Shown here in pieces: positions 1 through 7,319 of a stretch of 10,682 nt of DNA. How positions within the stretch are numbered: position 1 is the stretch's first letter; each line of letters starts with the position of its first letter. The position numbers and the translations under genes are program-made. This DNA comes from an uncultured Bacteroides sp. (GTDB lineage: Bacteria > Bacteroidota > Bacteroidia > Bacteroidales > Bacteroidaceae). The stretch lies in NCBI GenBank assembly GCA_905201685.1, contig CAJKOW010000058.1, positions 1-10,682 of the forward strand, given 5' to 3'. The notes beneath the pieces were generated by a model. The model searched no databases. It was not told the DNA's origin and saw only the letters and a list, made by a program, of their open reading frames with translations.

Positions 1-3
1 AAA

Positions 4-27
4 AAGAGGCTGGTGAGACAGCCTCTT
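4..27 (-). terminator. Hairpin, probable terminator in the minus direction
   Basis: Perfect 9-bp stem (AAGAGGCTG, 4-12, with CAGCCTCTT, 19-27) around a 6-base loop. Read on the minus strand the stem runs into a T stretch (A1-A5 on the plus strand) that leaves the window. On the plus strand no T run follows. It may end a minus-strand transcript, or be half of a bidirectional terminator for a plus-strand gene left of the window. Confidence 0.5.
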
Positions 28-28
28 C

Positions 29-79
29 AAAATATGCCTCAAAGGGTTAGTTAGTTTAGTTAGTAATGAGGCATATTTT
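29..79. repeat. 13-bp perfect inverted repeat
   Basis: AAAATATGCCTCA (29-41) is exactly complementary to TGAGGCATATTTT (67-79). The 25-base loop is built from repeated TTAG/TTAGT units and carries stops in several frames. Because the stem ends in A and T runs it could act as a terminator in either direction. GAGGC of the preceding hairpin (6-10) could also pair with GCCTC (36-40) in this one, so the two stems are partly interchangeable. Confidence 0.5.
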
Positions 80-255
80 CATTTTGTTTAAAGGTGTTTA
101 AAGGGGACAGCCATCGGAATACTCGGGAGATGTATTTCGGTGGCTTGTTTTTTATCCTCGGCAGTGGTTGGAATGGAGTTTGGAGGCCAGATTGTGTGAA
201 TATGTCTGACATTCTTGAAAATTATGTTATATAACAGCTTTTCTGAAGACGAAAA

Positions 256-286
256 TTTGCAGGCAGCTGAAAAAGCGCTACCTTTG
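256..286 (+). promoter_or_regulatory. Bacteroidetes-type promoter without an assigned gene
   Basis: TTTG (256-259), a 19-base spacer, then TACCTTTG (279-286) match the Bacteroidetes -33/-7 consensus exactly, and the -7 box is identical to that of the tRNA-Asp gene in this window. Transcription would start near 291-294. No open reading frame follows before the asparaginase gene, which is antisense. A perfect 12-bp palindrome (TGTTATATAACA, 225-236) lies just upstream and could be an operator; that is a guess. Confidence 0.55.
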
Positions 287-290
287 CATC

Positions 291-447
291 GTGGTTGTGA
301 AACCGCAGAAGACATAAAACAATAAAAGTTTTTTCATAGGCTATTTTTTAAGTGTTTTTCATTAGTGTATTAGATTTAGTGTAAAGAGAAAGATTGATTT
401 TTGGATAACGATTGACGAAAAAAAGAAAAGCCATTGGGGCTTTTCTT
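291..447 (+). ncRNA. Candidate small RNA downstream of the orphan promoter
   Basis: No family was recognised. The predicted transcript opens with a 6-bp hairpin, GUGGUU-GUGA-AACCGC (291-306, one G-U pair), whose GUGA loop is a GNRA tetraloop. An AT-rich unstructured middle follows, and the hairpin at 423-447 could serve as a weak plus-direction terminator because its 3' arm contains TTTTCTT. There is no ATG-initiated reading frame of useful length. The alternative is that the promoter is a relic of a lost gene and nothing stable is made. Confidence 0.25.
418..447 (-). terminator. Rho-independent terminator of ansA
   Basis: Perfect 10-bp stem (AAGAAAAGCC, 423-432, with GGCTTTTCTT, 438-447) and a 5-base loop. 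On the minus strand it is followed by an unbroken T run (A418-A424 on the plus strand). It lies about 70 bases beyond the asparaginase stop codon, the expected place for that gene's terminator. Confidence 0.8.
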
Positions 448-515
448 CTGTGGACGGGCGGTTCGTGAGAACGGGCTCGTTTTTTTATGTATATTCCAAG
501 TATATTCCTATATCA

Positions 516-1559
516 TCAGCATGTTTTGGTTATCTCGCCTGCCAGATTGGAATCCATGAGGCGGCGCACTTCCTGTTGGTTCAGACCGTGTCCCAGCAGG
601 AACATCAGCTTGGCCACGGCCGATTCGGTAGTGATGTCGTAACCCGACACGACGCCTGCGCTGATGAGTTGATAACCGGTTTCGTACCGCTCCATTTCGA
701 CGGTGCCCGAGCTGCATTGCGTCACGTTGACGATGACGATGCCCCGGCGGCTGGCATCGGACAGCAACTGTACGAACCACGGTTTGCGGGGAGCGTTGCC
801 CGAACCGTAGGTTTCCAGTACGACGGCTTTCAGCCCTTCGGTGGCGAAGAGCGAGCGCACGACGTTCTCCTGAATACCGGGGAACAGCTTCAGAATGGCG
901 ATGTTGGTGTCGAGCAGGAAGTGCGGTTTCAGTTCGCGGCGGATGCCGTGGGGATGAATCTGCACATTATTATATTTAATATGTATGCCAGCCGAAGCCA
1001 GTACAGGATAGTTGTACGAGCGGAAGGCGTTGAAGTTTTCGGCATTGATTTTGGTTGTCCGGTTTCCACGCATCAGGTGGTTCTCGAAGAAGATACATAC
1101 TTCGGGCACGATGGGGCGGCCGTTGCTGTGGCAGGCTGTGGCTATCTCGATGCTGGTCAGCAGGTTTTCCTTACCGTCGGTGCGCAGCACGCCGATGGGC
1201 AGTTGCGAGCCGGTCAGGATGACGGGCTTGTTCAGCCCTTCGAGCATGAAGCTCAAGGCCGAGGCCGTGAAGGCCATCGTATCGGTGCCGTGCAGGATGA
1301 CGAAGCCTGTATATTGTTGGTAGTTGTCGCTGATGATGCGTACCAGCCTTCGCCACGCTTCGGGATCCATGTCCGACGAGTCCATAGGCGGGTCGAACTG
1401 GTAAGTGTCGATACGGAAGGCAAACTTCTGGAGTTCGGGCACATGCTTTTGGAGCTGCTCCAGATTGAAGTTCTCCAGCGCGCCCGTTTCCGGATTCTCG
1501 ATCATTCCGATGGTTCCACCTGTGTATATTAACAAAACGGAAGTGTTCTCTGGGGTCAT
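516..1559 (-). CDS. ansA: Type I (cytosolic) L-asparaginase
   Basis: Hydrolyses L-asparagine to aspartate and ammonia. The 347-residue product has the two asparaginase signatures: TGGTIG at residues 13-18 (first catalytic Thr, T13) and HGTDTM at 90-95 (T92/D93 of the second catalytic pair). K170 in RGNRTTKIN fits the family's catalytic lysine. There is no signal peptide, and length matches cytosolic type I enzymes (about 340 residues). The frame is open 10 codons further upstream (ATG at 1589), but that ATG lies inside the predicted -7 box (1587-1594), so the ATG at 1559 (MTPENTSVLL) is the better start. It is transcribed divergently from the threonine operon, and its aspartate product is that pathway's precursor. 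A long open frame on the opposite strand (450-1532) is a shadow. Confidence 0.93.
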   Translation of the reverse strand: MTPENTSVLLIYTGGTIGMIENPETGALENFNLEQLQKHVPELQKFAFRIDTYQFDPPMDSSDMDPEAWRRLVRIISDNYQQYTGFVILHGTDTMAFTASALSFMLEGLNKPVILTGSQLPIGVLRTDGKENLLTSIEIATACHSNGRPIVPEVCIFFENHLMRGNRTTKINAENFNAFRSYNYPVLASAGIHIKYNNVQIHPHGIRRELKPHFLLDTNIAILKLFPGIQENVVRSLFATEGLKAVVLETYGSGNAPRKPWFVQLLSDASRRGIVIVNVTQCSSGTVEMERYETGYQLISAGVVSGYDITTESAVAKLMFLLGHGLNQQEVRRLMDSNLAGEITKTC

Positions 1560-1586
1560 ACGCTCGTTTCTTTCGGTTCTACTGTG

Positions 1587-1594
1587 CAAAGATA
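1587..1594 (-). promoter_or_regulatory. -7 box of the ansA promoter
   Basis: On the minus strand this reads TATCTTTG, a perfect TAnnTTTG. A TTTG (complement of 1618-1621) lies upstream, but with a 23-base spacer, longer than the usual 19-21. Transcription would start near 1578-1580, leaving a leader of about 20 bases before the ATG at 1559. This supports the downstream start codon for ansA. Confidence 0.6.
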
Positions 1595-1776
1595 ATGATA
1601 TATATCGTAAATTCTAACAAAGTGTAAGAAAAGAACATCCCAATCTTCTTTCCGAGGACTGTAAACGGCACAGTTTGTCAGTTGTGGATTCGGCATATTT
1701 CTGCATATTTTGGGCTCTTTCTATATTTTTATCGTAAAAAAGTGGCAAAAAGTGATAGAATGAACGTTTTTATTGT

Positions 1777-1784
1777 TACTTTTG
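1777..1784 (+). promoter_or_regulatory. -7 box of the threonine operon promoter
   Basis: TACTTTTG is a perfect Bacteroidetes -7 box. No good TTTG is seen 19-21 bases upstream, so the -33 element is weak or absent. Transcription would begin near 1790, giving an untranslated leader of about 230 bases before thrA. That leader holds the 19-codon peptide and the hairpin described separately. Confidence 0.6.
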
Positions 1785-1817
1785 CAACACTTATCAGAAA
1801 CGATAGAAACAAGAGCT

Positions 1818-1877
1818 ATGAACAAGTACTTCCAACATACCGTCACATCCATGTGGACCATGACCCTTAGGGGTTAG
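1818..1877 (+). CDS. thrL: Putative threonine operon leader peptide (19 aa)
   Basis: ATG to TAG encodes MNKYFQHTVTSMWTMTLRG. Four of 19 residues are Thr (positions 8, 10, 14, 16), clustered in the second half, as expected for a peptide whose translation senses charged tRNA-Thr. It starts about 28 bases after the predicted transcription start and ends about 60 bases before a terminator-like hairpin, which in turn precedes thrA. This is the arrangement of classical attenuators of amino-acid operons. The symbol is used by analogy with the enterobacterial leader; no homology is claimed. The short length is the main reason for caution: four Thr codons could arise by chance. No convincing antiterminator pairing was found by eye. 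Confidence 0.5.
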   Translation: MNKYFQHTVTSMWTMTLRG

Positions 1878-1933
1878 GGGATAGTATTTGTGTTTCTACG
1901 TGTTACACCATTTCAAAACAGCTTTATTTTTTT

Positions 1934-1980
1934 GATGCGAGGAGAGAAGATCTTTTTTCTTTCGTCTCGTTTCCTTTTTC
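1934..1980 (+). terminator. Candidate attenuator hairpin upstream of thrA
   Basis: An imperfect stem pairs 1937-1950 (GCGAGGAGAGAAGA) with 1957-1970, with two mismatches and several G-U pairs around a 6-base loop. It can be extended outward by G1934-C1973 and A1935-T1972. A T-rich tract (TTCCTTTTTC, 1971-1980) follows. It sits between the leader peptide and thrA, where an attenuator would be. The stem is weaker than the other terminators in the window. Confidence 0.4.
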
Positions 1981-2017
1981 AATTATCTATTATCGTCAAT
2001 AAAAACAGTCTAATATA

Positions 2018-4450
2018 ATGAAAGTAATGAAGTTTGGCGGTTCGTCCGTAGGAACCGCAAGCAGTATCCTGAGTGTGAAGAAAATAGTAGAAGCAGTCGA
2101 TGAGCCGGTCATCGTTGTCGTATCGGCCCTGGGCGGCATTACTGATAAGTTGCTCAATGCCTCGCGGCTGGCAGCGGCAGGCGACGCTTCGTACGAGAAC
2201 GAATTCAAGGAAATAGTCTACCGCCACGTCGAGATGGTGAAGGAAATTATTCCGGCAGGCGAAGAGCAGGTGACCTTGCAACGCGAAGTGGGCGAGTTGC
2301 TCAACGAACTGAAGGACATCTTTCAGGGCGTATACCTGATAAAAGACCTGTCGCAGAAGACCAGCGACACCATCGTAAGCTATGGCGAACGCCTGTCGTC
2401 GCTCATTGCGGCACGTCTGACAGGGGCCGAGTGTCGTGACTCGCGTCAGTTCATCAAGACGGAAAAGAAATTCTCGAAACACATTCTCGATGCCGACCAG
2501 ACCTATCGCCTGGTGCGTGAGGCCTTCCGCGAATTGCCTCGCCGTACGCTGATACCGGGCTTCATTGCTACCGACAAGACGACGGGCGTCGTGACCAACT
2601 TGGGTCGCGGAGGTTCGGACTACACGGCAGCCATTGTGGCCGCTGCGCTCGATGCCGACAGTCTGGAAATCTGGACCGATGTGGACGGCTTCATGACCGC
2701 CGATCCGCGTGTCATCTCCACTGCCTACACCATCAAGGAGTTGAGCTACGTGGAAGCTACCGAACTTTGTAACTTCGGTGCCAAGGTAGTCTATCCGCCT
2801 ACCATCTATCCCGTCTGCCACAAGAACATTCCTATTCTGATAAAGAACACTTTCAATCCCGAGGGCGAAGGTACCATCATCAAGCAGGAAGTTTCCGATC
2901 CGCAGAGTAAGGCCATCAAGGGTATCTCTTCGATCAACGATACGAGCCTCATTACCGTGCAGGGTCTCGGTATGGTGGGCGTCATCGGTGTCAACTACCG
3001 CATATTCAAGGCATTGGCCAAGAATGGCATTAGTGTCTTCCTCGTGTCGCAGGCATCGTCGGAGAACTCGACATCCATCGGTGTGCGCAATGCCGATGCC
3101 GACCTGGCTTGCGAAGTACTGAACGAAGAGTTTGCCAAAGAAATTGTGATGGGCGAGATCTCGCCTATACAGGCCGAGAAGAACCTGGCTACCGTAGCCA
3201 TCGTAGGCGAGAACATGAAGCATACCCCAGGTATCGCCGGTAAGTTGTTCGGCACGTTGGGACGCAACGGTATCAATGTGATAGCCTGTGCACAGGGTGC
3301 TTCGGAGACCAACATTTCGTTCGTAGTGGACAGCAAGTCGCTTCGCAAGTCGCTCAACGTCATCCACGATTCGTTCTTCCTCTCCGAATATCAGGTACTC
3401 AACCTCTTCATTTGCGGCATTGGCACCGTGGGAGGCAGCCTGATACAGCAGATTCACAGCCAGCGGCAGAAGTTGATGCAGGAGAACGGTCTGCAACTCA
3501 ATGTTGTAGGTATCGCCGATGCCAGCAGAGCGATGTTTGCCCGCGAGGGGCTCGACTTGGCCAACTTCCGCGAAGAACTCGCCGCAAAGGGTAAGGAAAG
3601 CACTGTAGGCATTTTGCGCAACGAGATTATCGGAATGAATATCTTCAACTCCGTCTTCGTCGACTGTACGGCGAGTGCCGAAGTAGCTTCGCTCTACAAA
3701 GACCTGCTGCAACACAACGTATCGGTCGTGGCAGCCAACAAGATAGCCGCCTCGTCCGAATACGAAAACTATCGCACACTGAAGCAGATTGCCCGTCAGC
3801 GTGGTGTGAAGTATCTGTTCGAGACTAACGTGGGAGCCGGTCTGCCCATCATCAATACCATTAACGACCTCATCCATAGTGGTGACAAGATATTGAAGAT
3901 AGAAGCCGTGTTGAGCGGTACGCTGAACTACATCTTCAACAAGATCAGTGCCGACATCCCCTTCAGCCGCACCATTCGCATGGCGCAGGAAGAGCGTTAC
4001 TCCGAACCCGACCCGCGTATCGACCTCAGCGGTAAGGACGTTATCCGCAAGTTGGTCATCCTGGCCCGCGAAGCCGGTTATCGCCTGGAGCAGAGCGACG
4101 TGGAGAAACACCTCTTCGTACCCGACGACTTCTTCGAAGGTTCGCTGGACGACTTCTGGAAGAAGGTGCCCAGCCTGGACGCCGACTTCGAAGCCCGCCG
4201 CAAGGTGCTCGAAGCCGAGCACAAGCACTGGCGTTTCGTAGCCAAGCTGGAGGACGGCAAGGCTTCGGTAGGCTTGCAGGAAGTAGGCATGGGGCATCCG
4301 TTCTACGGTCTGGAGGGCAGCAACAACATCATTCTGCTCACTACCGAGCGCTATAAGGAATATCCGATGATGATACAAGGCTACGGTGCTGGAGCCAGTG
4401 TGACTGCCGCCGGCGTGTTTGCCGACATCATGAGCATTGCAAACGTGTAA
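2018..4450 (+). CDS. thrA: Bifunctional aspartokinase / homoserine dehydrogenase
   Basis: Catalyses the first and third steps of the aspartate family pathway in one polypeptide: aspartate to aspartyl-phosphate (ATP), and aspartate semialdehyde to homoserine (NAD(P)H). The 810 residues match the length of fused ThrA/MetL proteins. The kinase domain (about 1-290) has KFGGSSVGT (5-13), SYGERLSS (121-128), GRGGSDYTAA (196-205) and the TDVDGFMTADPR segment (220-231). A central pair of ACT-like regulatory domains follows (about 305-455), including LGMVGV and TPGIAGKLF. The dehydrogenase domain (about 460-810) has the Rossmann motif GIGTVGGS (467-474), VVAANKIA (570-577), the catalytic region ETNVGAGLPI (602-611) with SGTLNYIF (633-640), and a C-terminal GAGASVTAAGVFADI. 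It is the first gene of the operon, probably controlled by the leader described separately; Thr feedback through the ACT domains is likely from the family. A long frame on the opposite strand (1979-4378) is a shadow. Confidence 0.97.
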   Translation: MKVMKFGGSSVGTASSILSVKKIVEAVDEPVIVVVSALGGITDKLLNASRLAAAGDASYENEFKEIVYRHVEMVKEIIPAGEEQVTLQREVGELLNELKDIFQGVYLIKDLSQKTSDTIVSYGERLSSLIAARLTGAECRDSRQFIKTEKKFSKHILDADQTYRLVREAFRELPRRTLIPGFIATDKTTGVVTNLGRGGSDYTAAIVAAALDADSLEIWTDVDGFMTADPRVISTAYTIKELSYVEATELCNFGAKVVYPPTIYPVCHKNIPILIKNTFNPEGEGTIIKQEVSDPQSKAIKGISSINDTSLITVQGLGMVGVIGVNYRIFKALAKNGISVFLVSQASSENSTSIGVRNADADLACEVLNEEFAKEIVMGEISPIQAEKNLATVAIVGENMKHTPGIAGKLFGTLGRNGINVIACAQGASETNISFVVDSKSLRKSLNVIHDSFFLSEYQVLNLFICGIGTVGGSLIQQIHSQRQKLMQENGLQLNVVGIADASRAMFAREGLDLANFREELAAKGKESTVGILRNEIIGMNIFNSVFVDCTASAEVASLYKDLLQHNVSVVAANKIAASSEYENYRTLKQIARQRGVKYLFETNVGAGLPIINTINDLIHSGDKILKIEAVLSGTLNYIFNKISADIPFSRTIRMAQEERYSEPDPRIDLSGKDVIRKLVILAREAGYRLEQSDVEKHLFVPDDFFEGSLDDFWKKVPSLDADFEARRKVLEAEHKHWRFVAKLEDGKASVGLQEVGMGHPFYGLEGSNNIILLTTERYKEYPMMIQGYGAGASVTAAGVFADIMSIANV

Positions 4451-4549
4451 ATAATGGAGAATGGATACTGGTTAATGGATAATTTGCAAATATCGATGCA
4501 GCATCCATTTCCCATATCTCATTTTCAAATTTCAATGATCCATTAAACG
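4451..4549. repeat. AT-rich intra-operon spacer with nested inverted repeats
   Basis: The 99-base gap between thrA and the next gene is low in complexity, with recurring AATGGA/ATGGATA words at its start. TTAATGGAT (4472-4480) pairs with ATCCATTAA (4538-4546), and inside it AATTTG (4481-4486) pairs with CAAATT (4526-4531). The 3' arm ends 4 bases before the next start codon, so folding in mRNA could limit ribosome access. The centre holds the small palindrome GATGCAGCATC (4495-4505). Confidence 0.5.
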
Positions 4550-5803
4550 ATGAAACACATTATCATATTAGGGGACGGCATGGCCGACTGGCCTGTCGAC
4601 TCGTTGGGAGGCAAGACACTACTACAGGCAGCCGACACACCCAACATGGACCGGCTGGCTCGCATGGGACGCACGGGCCGTCTGGTGACGGTGGCCGACG
4701 GTTTCCATCCGGGAAGCGAGGTGGCCAATATGTCCGTACTGGGTTATAATCTGCCGCGGGTGTACGAAGGCCGCGGACCGCTCGAAGCCGCCAGTATTGG
4801 TGTGGACCTGAAGCCGGGCGAAATGGCCATGCGCTGCAACATCATCTGCATCGAAGGCGACCATATCAAGAACCATTCAGCCGGACACATCACAACTGAA
4901 GAGGCCGACGAACTGGTACGCTACCTGCAAGAGCAGCTGGGTGACGACCGCATCCACTTCTATACAGGCGTGCAATATCGTCATCTGCTGGTAGTCAGGG
5001 GAGGGGATAAACGTATCGACTGTACGCCGCCTCACGATGTGCCTCTGAAACCTTTCCGTCCGCTTATGGTGAAGCCTCAGGCTGGTACCGAACACATCTG
5101 CGTGCCCGAAGGTAATGCTGACCTGACGCCGGCACAAACGGCCGAACTGTTGAACGACCTTATTCTCCGTTCACAGGAACTGCTGAAGAATCATCCTGTC
5201 AACCTGAAACGCATGGCCGAAGGCAAGGACCCCGCCAACAGCATCTGGCCCTGGAGCCCGGGTTATCGTCCGCAGATGGAACCGTTCTCGCAAACCTTTC
5301 CGCAAGTGAAGCGGGGAGCCGTCATTTCGGCAGTCGATCTTATTAACGGTATCGGTTACTATGCCGGTCTGCGCCGCTTGAACGTGGAAGGTGCTACCGG
5401 ACTGTACGATACCAACTATGAAAACAAAGTGGCTGCCGCCCTTGAGGCATTGAAGACGGACGACTTTGTCTATCTGCACGTCGAGGCCAGCGATGAAGCC
5501 GGACACGAGGGCGACATCGTACTGAAGATGCGTACCATCGAGAATCTGGACAAGCGTGCCGTAGGCCCTATCTACGAAGCCGTGAAAGACTGGGACGAAC
5601 CGGTAGCCATCGCCGTGCTGCCTGACCATCCCACGCCCTGCAAACTGCGTACGCATACGGCCGAGCCAGTGCCTTTCCTCGTCTGGTATCCGGGCATCGA
5701 ACCCGACGAAGTGCAGACCTTCGACGAAGTGGCTGCCTGCAACGGCATCTATGGGCTGATGAAGGAAGACGAGTTTATCAACGAATTTATGAAACAAGCA
5801 TAA
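4550..5803 (+). CDS. Archaeal-type phosphoglycerate mutase family protein; candidate homoserine kinase
   Basis: A 417-residue member of the alkaline phosphatase superfamily, closest in pattern to archaeal 2,3-bisphosphoglycerate-independent phosphoglycerate mutase (ApgM). Visible landmarks are ILGDGMAD (6-13, metal-binding Asp), HPGSEVANMSVLGY (53-66, with S62 the likely phosphorylated nucleophile), a second metal cluster HVEASDEAGHEGD (310-322, D315 and H319), and LPDHPTP (357-363) with a later histidine (H369). It lies between thrA and thrC with a 99-base gap upstream and 22 bases downstream, exactly where thrB would be expected, and no GHMP-type ThrB is in the window. From memory, a TIGRFAMs family (TIGR02535, proposed homoserine kinase) describes such operon-linked proteins. 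I infer that it phosphorylates homoserine; plain phosphoglycerate mutase activity remains possible. The fold is certain, the substrate is not. Confidence 0.88.
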   Translation: MKHIIILGDGMADWPVDSLGGKTLLQAADTPNMDRLARMGRTGRLVTVADGFHPGSEVANMSVLGYNLPRVYEGRGPLEAASIGVDLKPGEMAMRCNIICIEGDHIKNHSAGHITTEEADELVRYLQEQLGDDRIHFYTGVQYRHLLVVRGGDKRIDCTPPHDVPLKPFRPLMVKPQAGTEHICVPEGNADLTPAQTAELLNDLILRSQELLKNHPVNLKRMAEGKDPANSIWPWSPGYRPQMEPFSQTFPQVKRGAVISAVDLINGIGYYAGLRRLNVEGATGLYDTNYENKVAAALEALKTDDFVYLHVEASDEAGHEGDIVLKMRTIENLDKRAVGPIYEAVKDWDEPVAIAVLPDHPTPCKLRTHTAEPVPFLVWYPGIEPDEVQTFDEVAACNGIYGLMKEDEFINEFMKQA

Positions 5804-5825
5804 GCAACTCACAGAAACAGAAACT

Positions 5826-7166
5826 ATGAAATACTACAGTACCAATAAACAGGAAAACAACGTCAGTCTGGAAGACGCGGTGGTAAAAGGGCTGGCAACC
5901 GACAAGGGACTTTACATGCCCGATGTCATCAAAGCCTTGCCGCAAGAGTTTTACGACCGGATAGATACGTTGAGCTTTCAGGAAATAGCTTATCGGGTGG
6001 CCGATGCCTTCTTTGGCGAGGACGGACCCGCCGATACGTTGAAGCAGATTGTATATGATACGCTGAGCTTCGACGTGCCGTTAGTCAAAGTTACCGACAA
6101 CATCTTCTCGCTTGAACTGTTTCACGGCCCGACGCTTGCCTTCAAGGATGTGGGCGGCCGCTTCATGGCCCGTCTGCTGGGTTATTTTATCCGTAAGGAA
6201 GGCAAACGGCAGGTCAATGTACTGGTAGCCACTTCGGGCGATACGGGCAGTGCCGTGGCCAATGGCTTTCTGGGTGTGGAGGGTATTCACGTGTATGTGC
6301 TCTATCCCAAAGGCAAGGTCAGCGAGATACAGGAAAAACAGTTCACTACGCTGGGGCAGAACATCACCGCCCTCGAAGTGGACGGTACCTTCGACGACTG
6401 TCAGGCACTGGTAAAGTCGGCCTTCATGGATCGCGAGATGAACGAGCACCTGCAGCTGACGAGTGCCAATTCCATCAACGTGGCCCGTTTCCTGCCTCAG
6501 GCGTTCTACTACTTCTATGCTTACGCCCAGTGGGTAAAGCAGATGAAGGCACGCTTTGGCGAGGGCGAGCAGCTTGAGGCAGTATTGTCGCGTGGTCCTG
6601 TAGTCTGTGTGCCCAGTGGCAACTTCGGCAACATCACGGCCGGTCTGTTCGGCAAGCGCATGGGGCTTCCTGTCAGCCGCTTCATTGCTGCCAACAATCG
6701 CAACGACATTTTCTATCAGTATCTCCGTACGGGTGTCTATACTCCCCGTCCCAGCATTGCCACCATTGCCAATGCGATGGATGTGGGCGATCCCAGCAAC
6801 TTTGCCCGCGTACTCGACCTTTACGGGCATAGCCATGCGGCCATTGCAGCCGAGATCAGTGGGGCTACCTATACCGACGAGCAGATAGCCGACACCATGC
6901 GTCGTGTGTGGAAGGAGCATCATTACCTGCTCGATCCGCATGGTGCCTGTGGCTATCGTGCCCTTAGCGAAGGCTTGCAACCGGGCGAAACGGGCATCTT
7001 CCTCGAAACGGCTCATCCGGCCAAGTTCAAGGACACGGTGGAGGAAATTCTAGGCGAATCCATCAGCATCCCCGAGAAGTTGCAGGCCTTCATGCGTGGC
7101 GAGAAGCAGAGCATCCCGATGTCGAAAGAATTTGCAGCTTTCAAACAATATCTGATGACGGTATGA
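5826..7166 (+). CDS. thrC: Threonine synthase
   Basis: PLP enzyme that converts O-phospho-L-homoserine to L-threonine and phosphate, the last step of the pathway. The 446-residue protein shows the family's N-terminal region with KGLATDKGLYMP (21-32), the PLP-lysine motif GPTLAFKDVG (101-110, K107), the phosphate-binding loop TSGDTGSA (136-143), SANSINVARFLPQ (213-225) and CVPSGNFGNITAG (261-273). The length suits the bacterial short class. The ATG follows the preceding stop by 22 bases, so it should be co-transcribed with thrA and the mutase-like gene. No canonical terminator directly follows the stop codon. Confidence 0.96.
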   Translation: MKYYSTNKQENNVSLEDAVVKGLATDKGLYMPDVIKALPQEFYDRIDTLSFQEIAYRVADAFFGEDGPADTLKQIVYDTLSFDVPLVKVTDNIFSLELFHGPTLAFKDVGGRFMARLLGYFIRKEGKRQVNVLVATSGDTGSAVANGFLGVEGIHVYVLYPKGKVSEIQEKQFTTLGQNITALEVDGTFDDCQALVKSAFMDREMNEHLQLTSANSINVARFLPQAFYYFYAYAQWVKQMKARFGEGEQLEAVLSRGPVVCVPSGNFGNITAGLFGKRMGLPVSRFIAANNRNDIFYQYLRTGVYTPRPSIATIANAMDVGDPSNFARVLDLYGHSHAAIAAEISGATYTDEQIADTMRRVWKEHHYLLDPHGACGYRALSEGLQPGETGIFLETAHPAKFKDTVEEILGESISIPEKLQAFMRGEKQSIPMSKEFAAFKQYLMTV

Positions 7167-7188
7167 GTCGTTTGGCCAGGTGCATGTC

Positions 7189-7213
7189 CGGTAAGCGGCG
7201 TTCGGGCTTGCCG
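7189..7213 (+). other. Hairpin downstream of thrC
   Basis: CGGTAAGC (7189-7196) pairs with GCTTGCCG (7206-7213) over 8 bp with one G-U pair and a 9-base loop. It starts 22 bases after the thrC stop. No T run follows, so it is not a standard intrinsic terminator; it may protect the 3' end or assist termination. The rest of the 153-base thrC-mscS gap holds nothing else clear apart from a one-mismatch -7-like box, TAGTTTAG (7284-7291), ahead of the channel gene. Confidence 0.35.
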
Positions 7214-7319
7214 ATTGCATGTAAAGGCGAGCTTTGAACCATAAAAAATACAGGTGCGGTGAACGAAACGAAGGTTTGTTTGTTAGTTTAGCATCTGTTA
7301 TTAAAAAAAGAAAGAGTAT

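Noticed and set aside
88..315. 75-codon minus-strand open frame upstream of ansA's 3' side
   Set aside because: It overlaps a perfect plus-strand promoter, its RCKGS segment is merely the complement of the -7 box, and the composition is not protein-like. No promoter for it was found.
1682..1870. 62-codon plus-strand frame before the thr leader
   Set aside because: The predicted operon promoter lies within it, so it would not be translated from that transcript; the Thr-rich 19-codon frame is the better reading.
1979..4378. A 799-codon open frame antisense to thrA
   Set aside because: It exactly shadows a gene with clear kinase and dehydrogenase motifs, its translation has no recognisable domain, and such long antisense frames follow from the codon bias of GC-richer genes. 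The shadows at 450-1532, 5171-5812 and 6081-7016 were rejected for the same reason.
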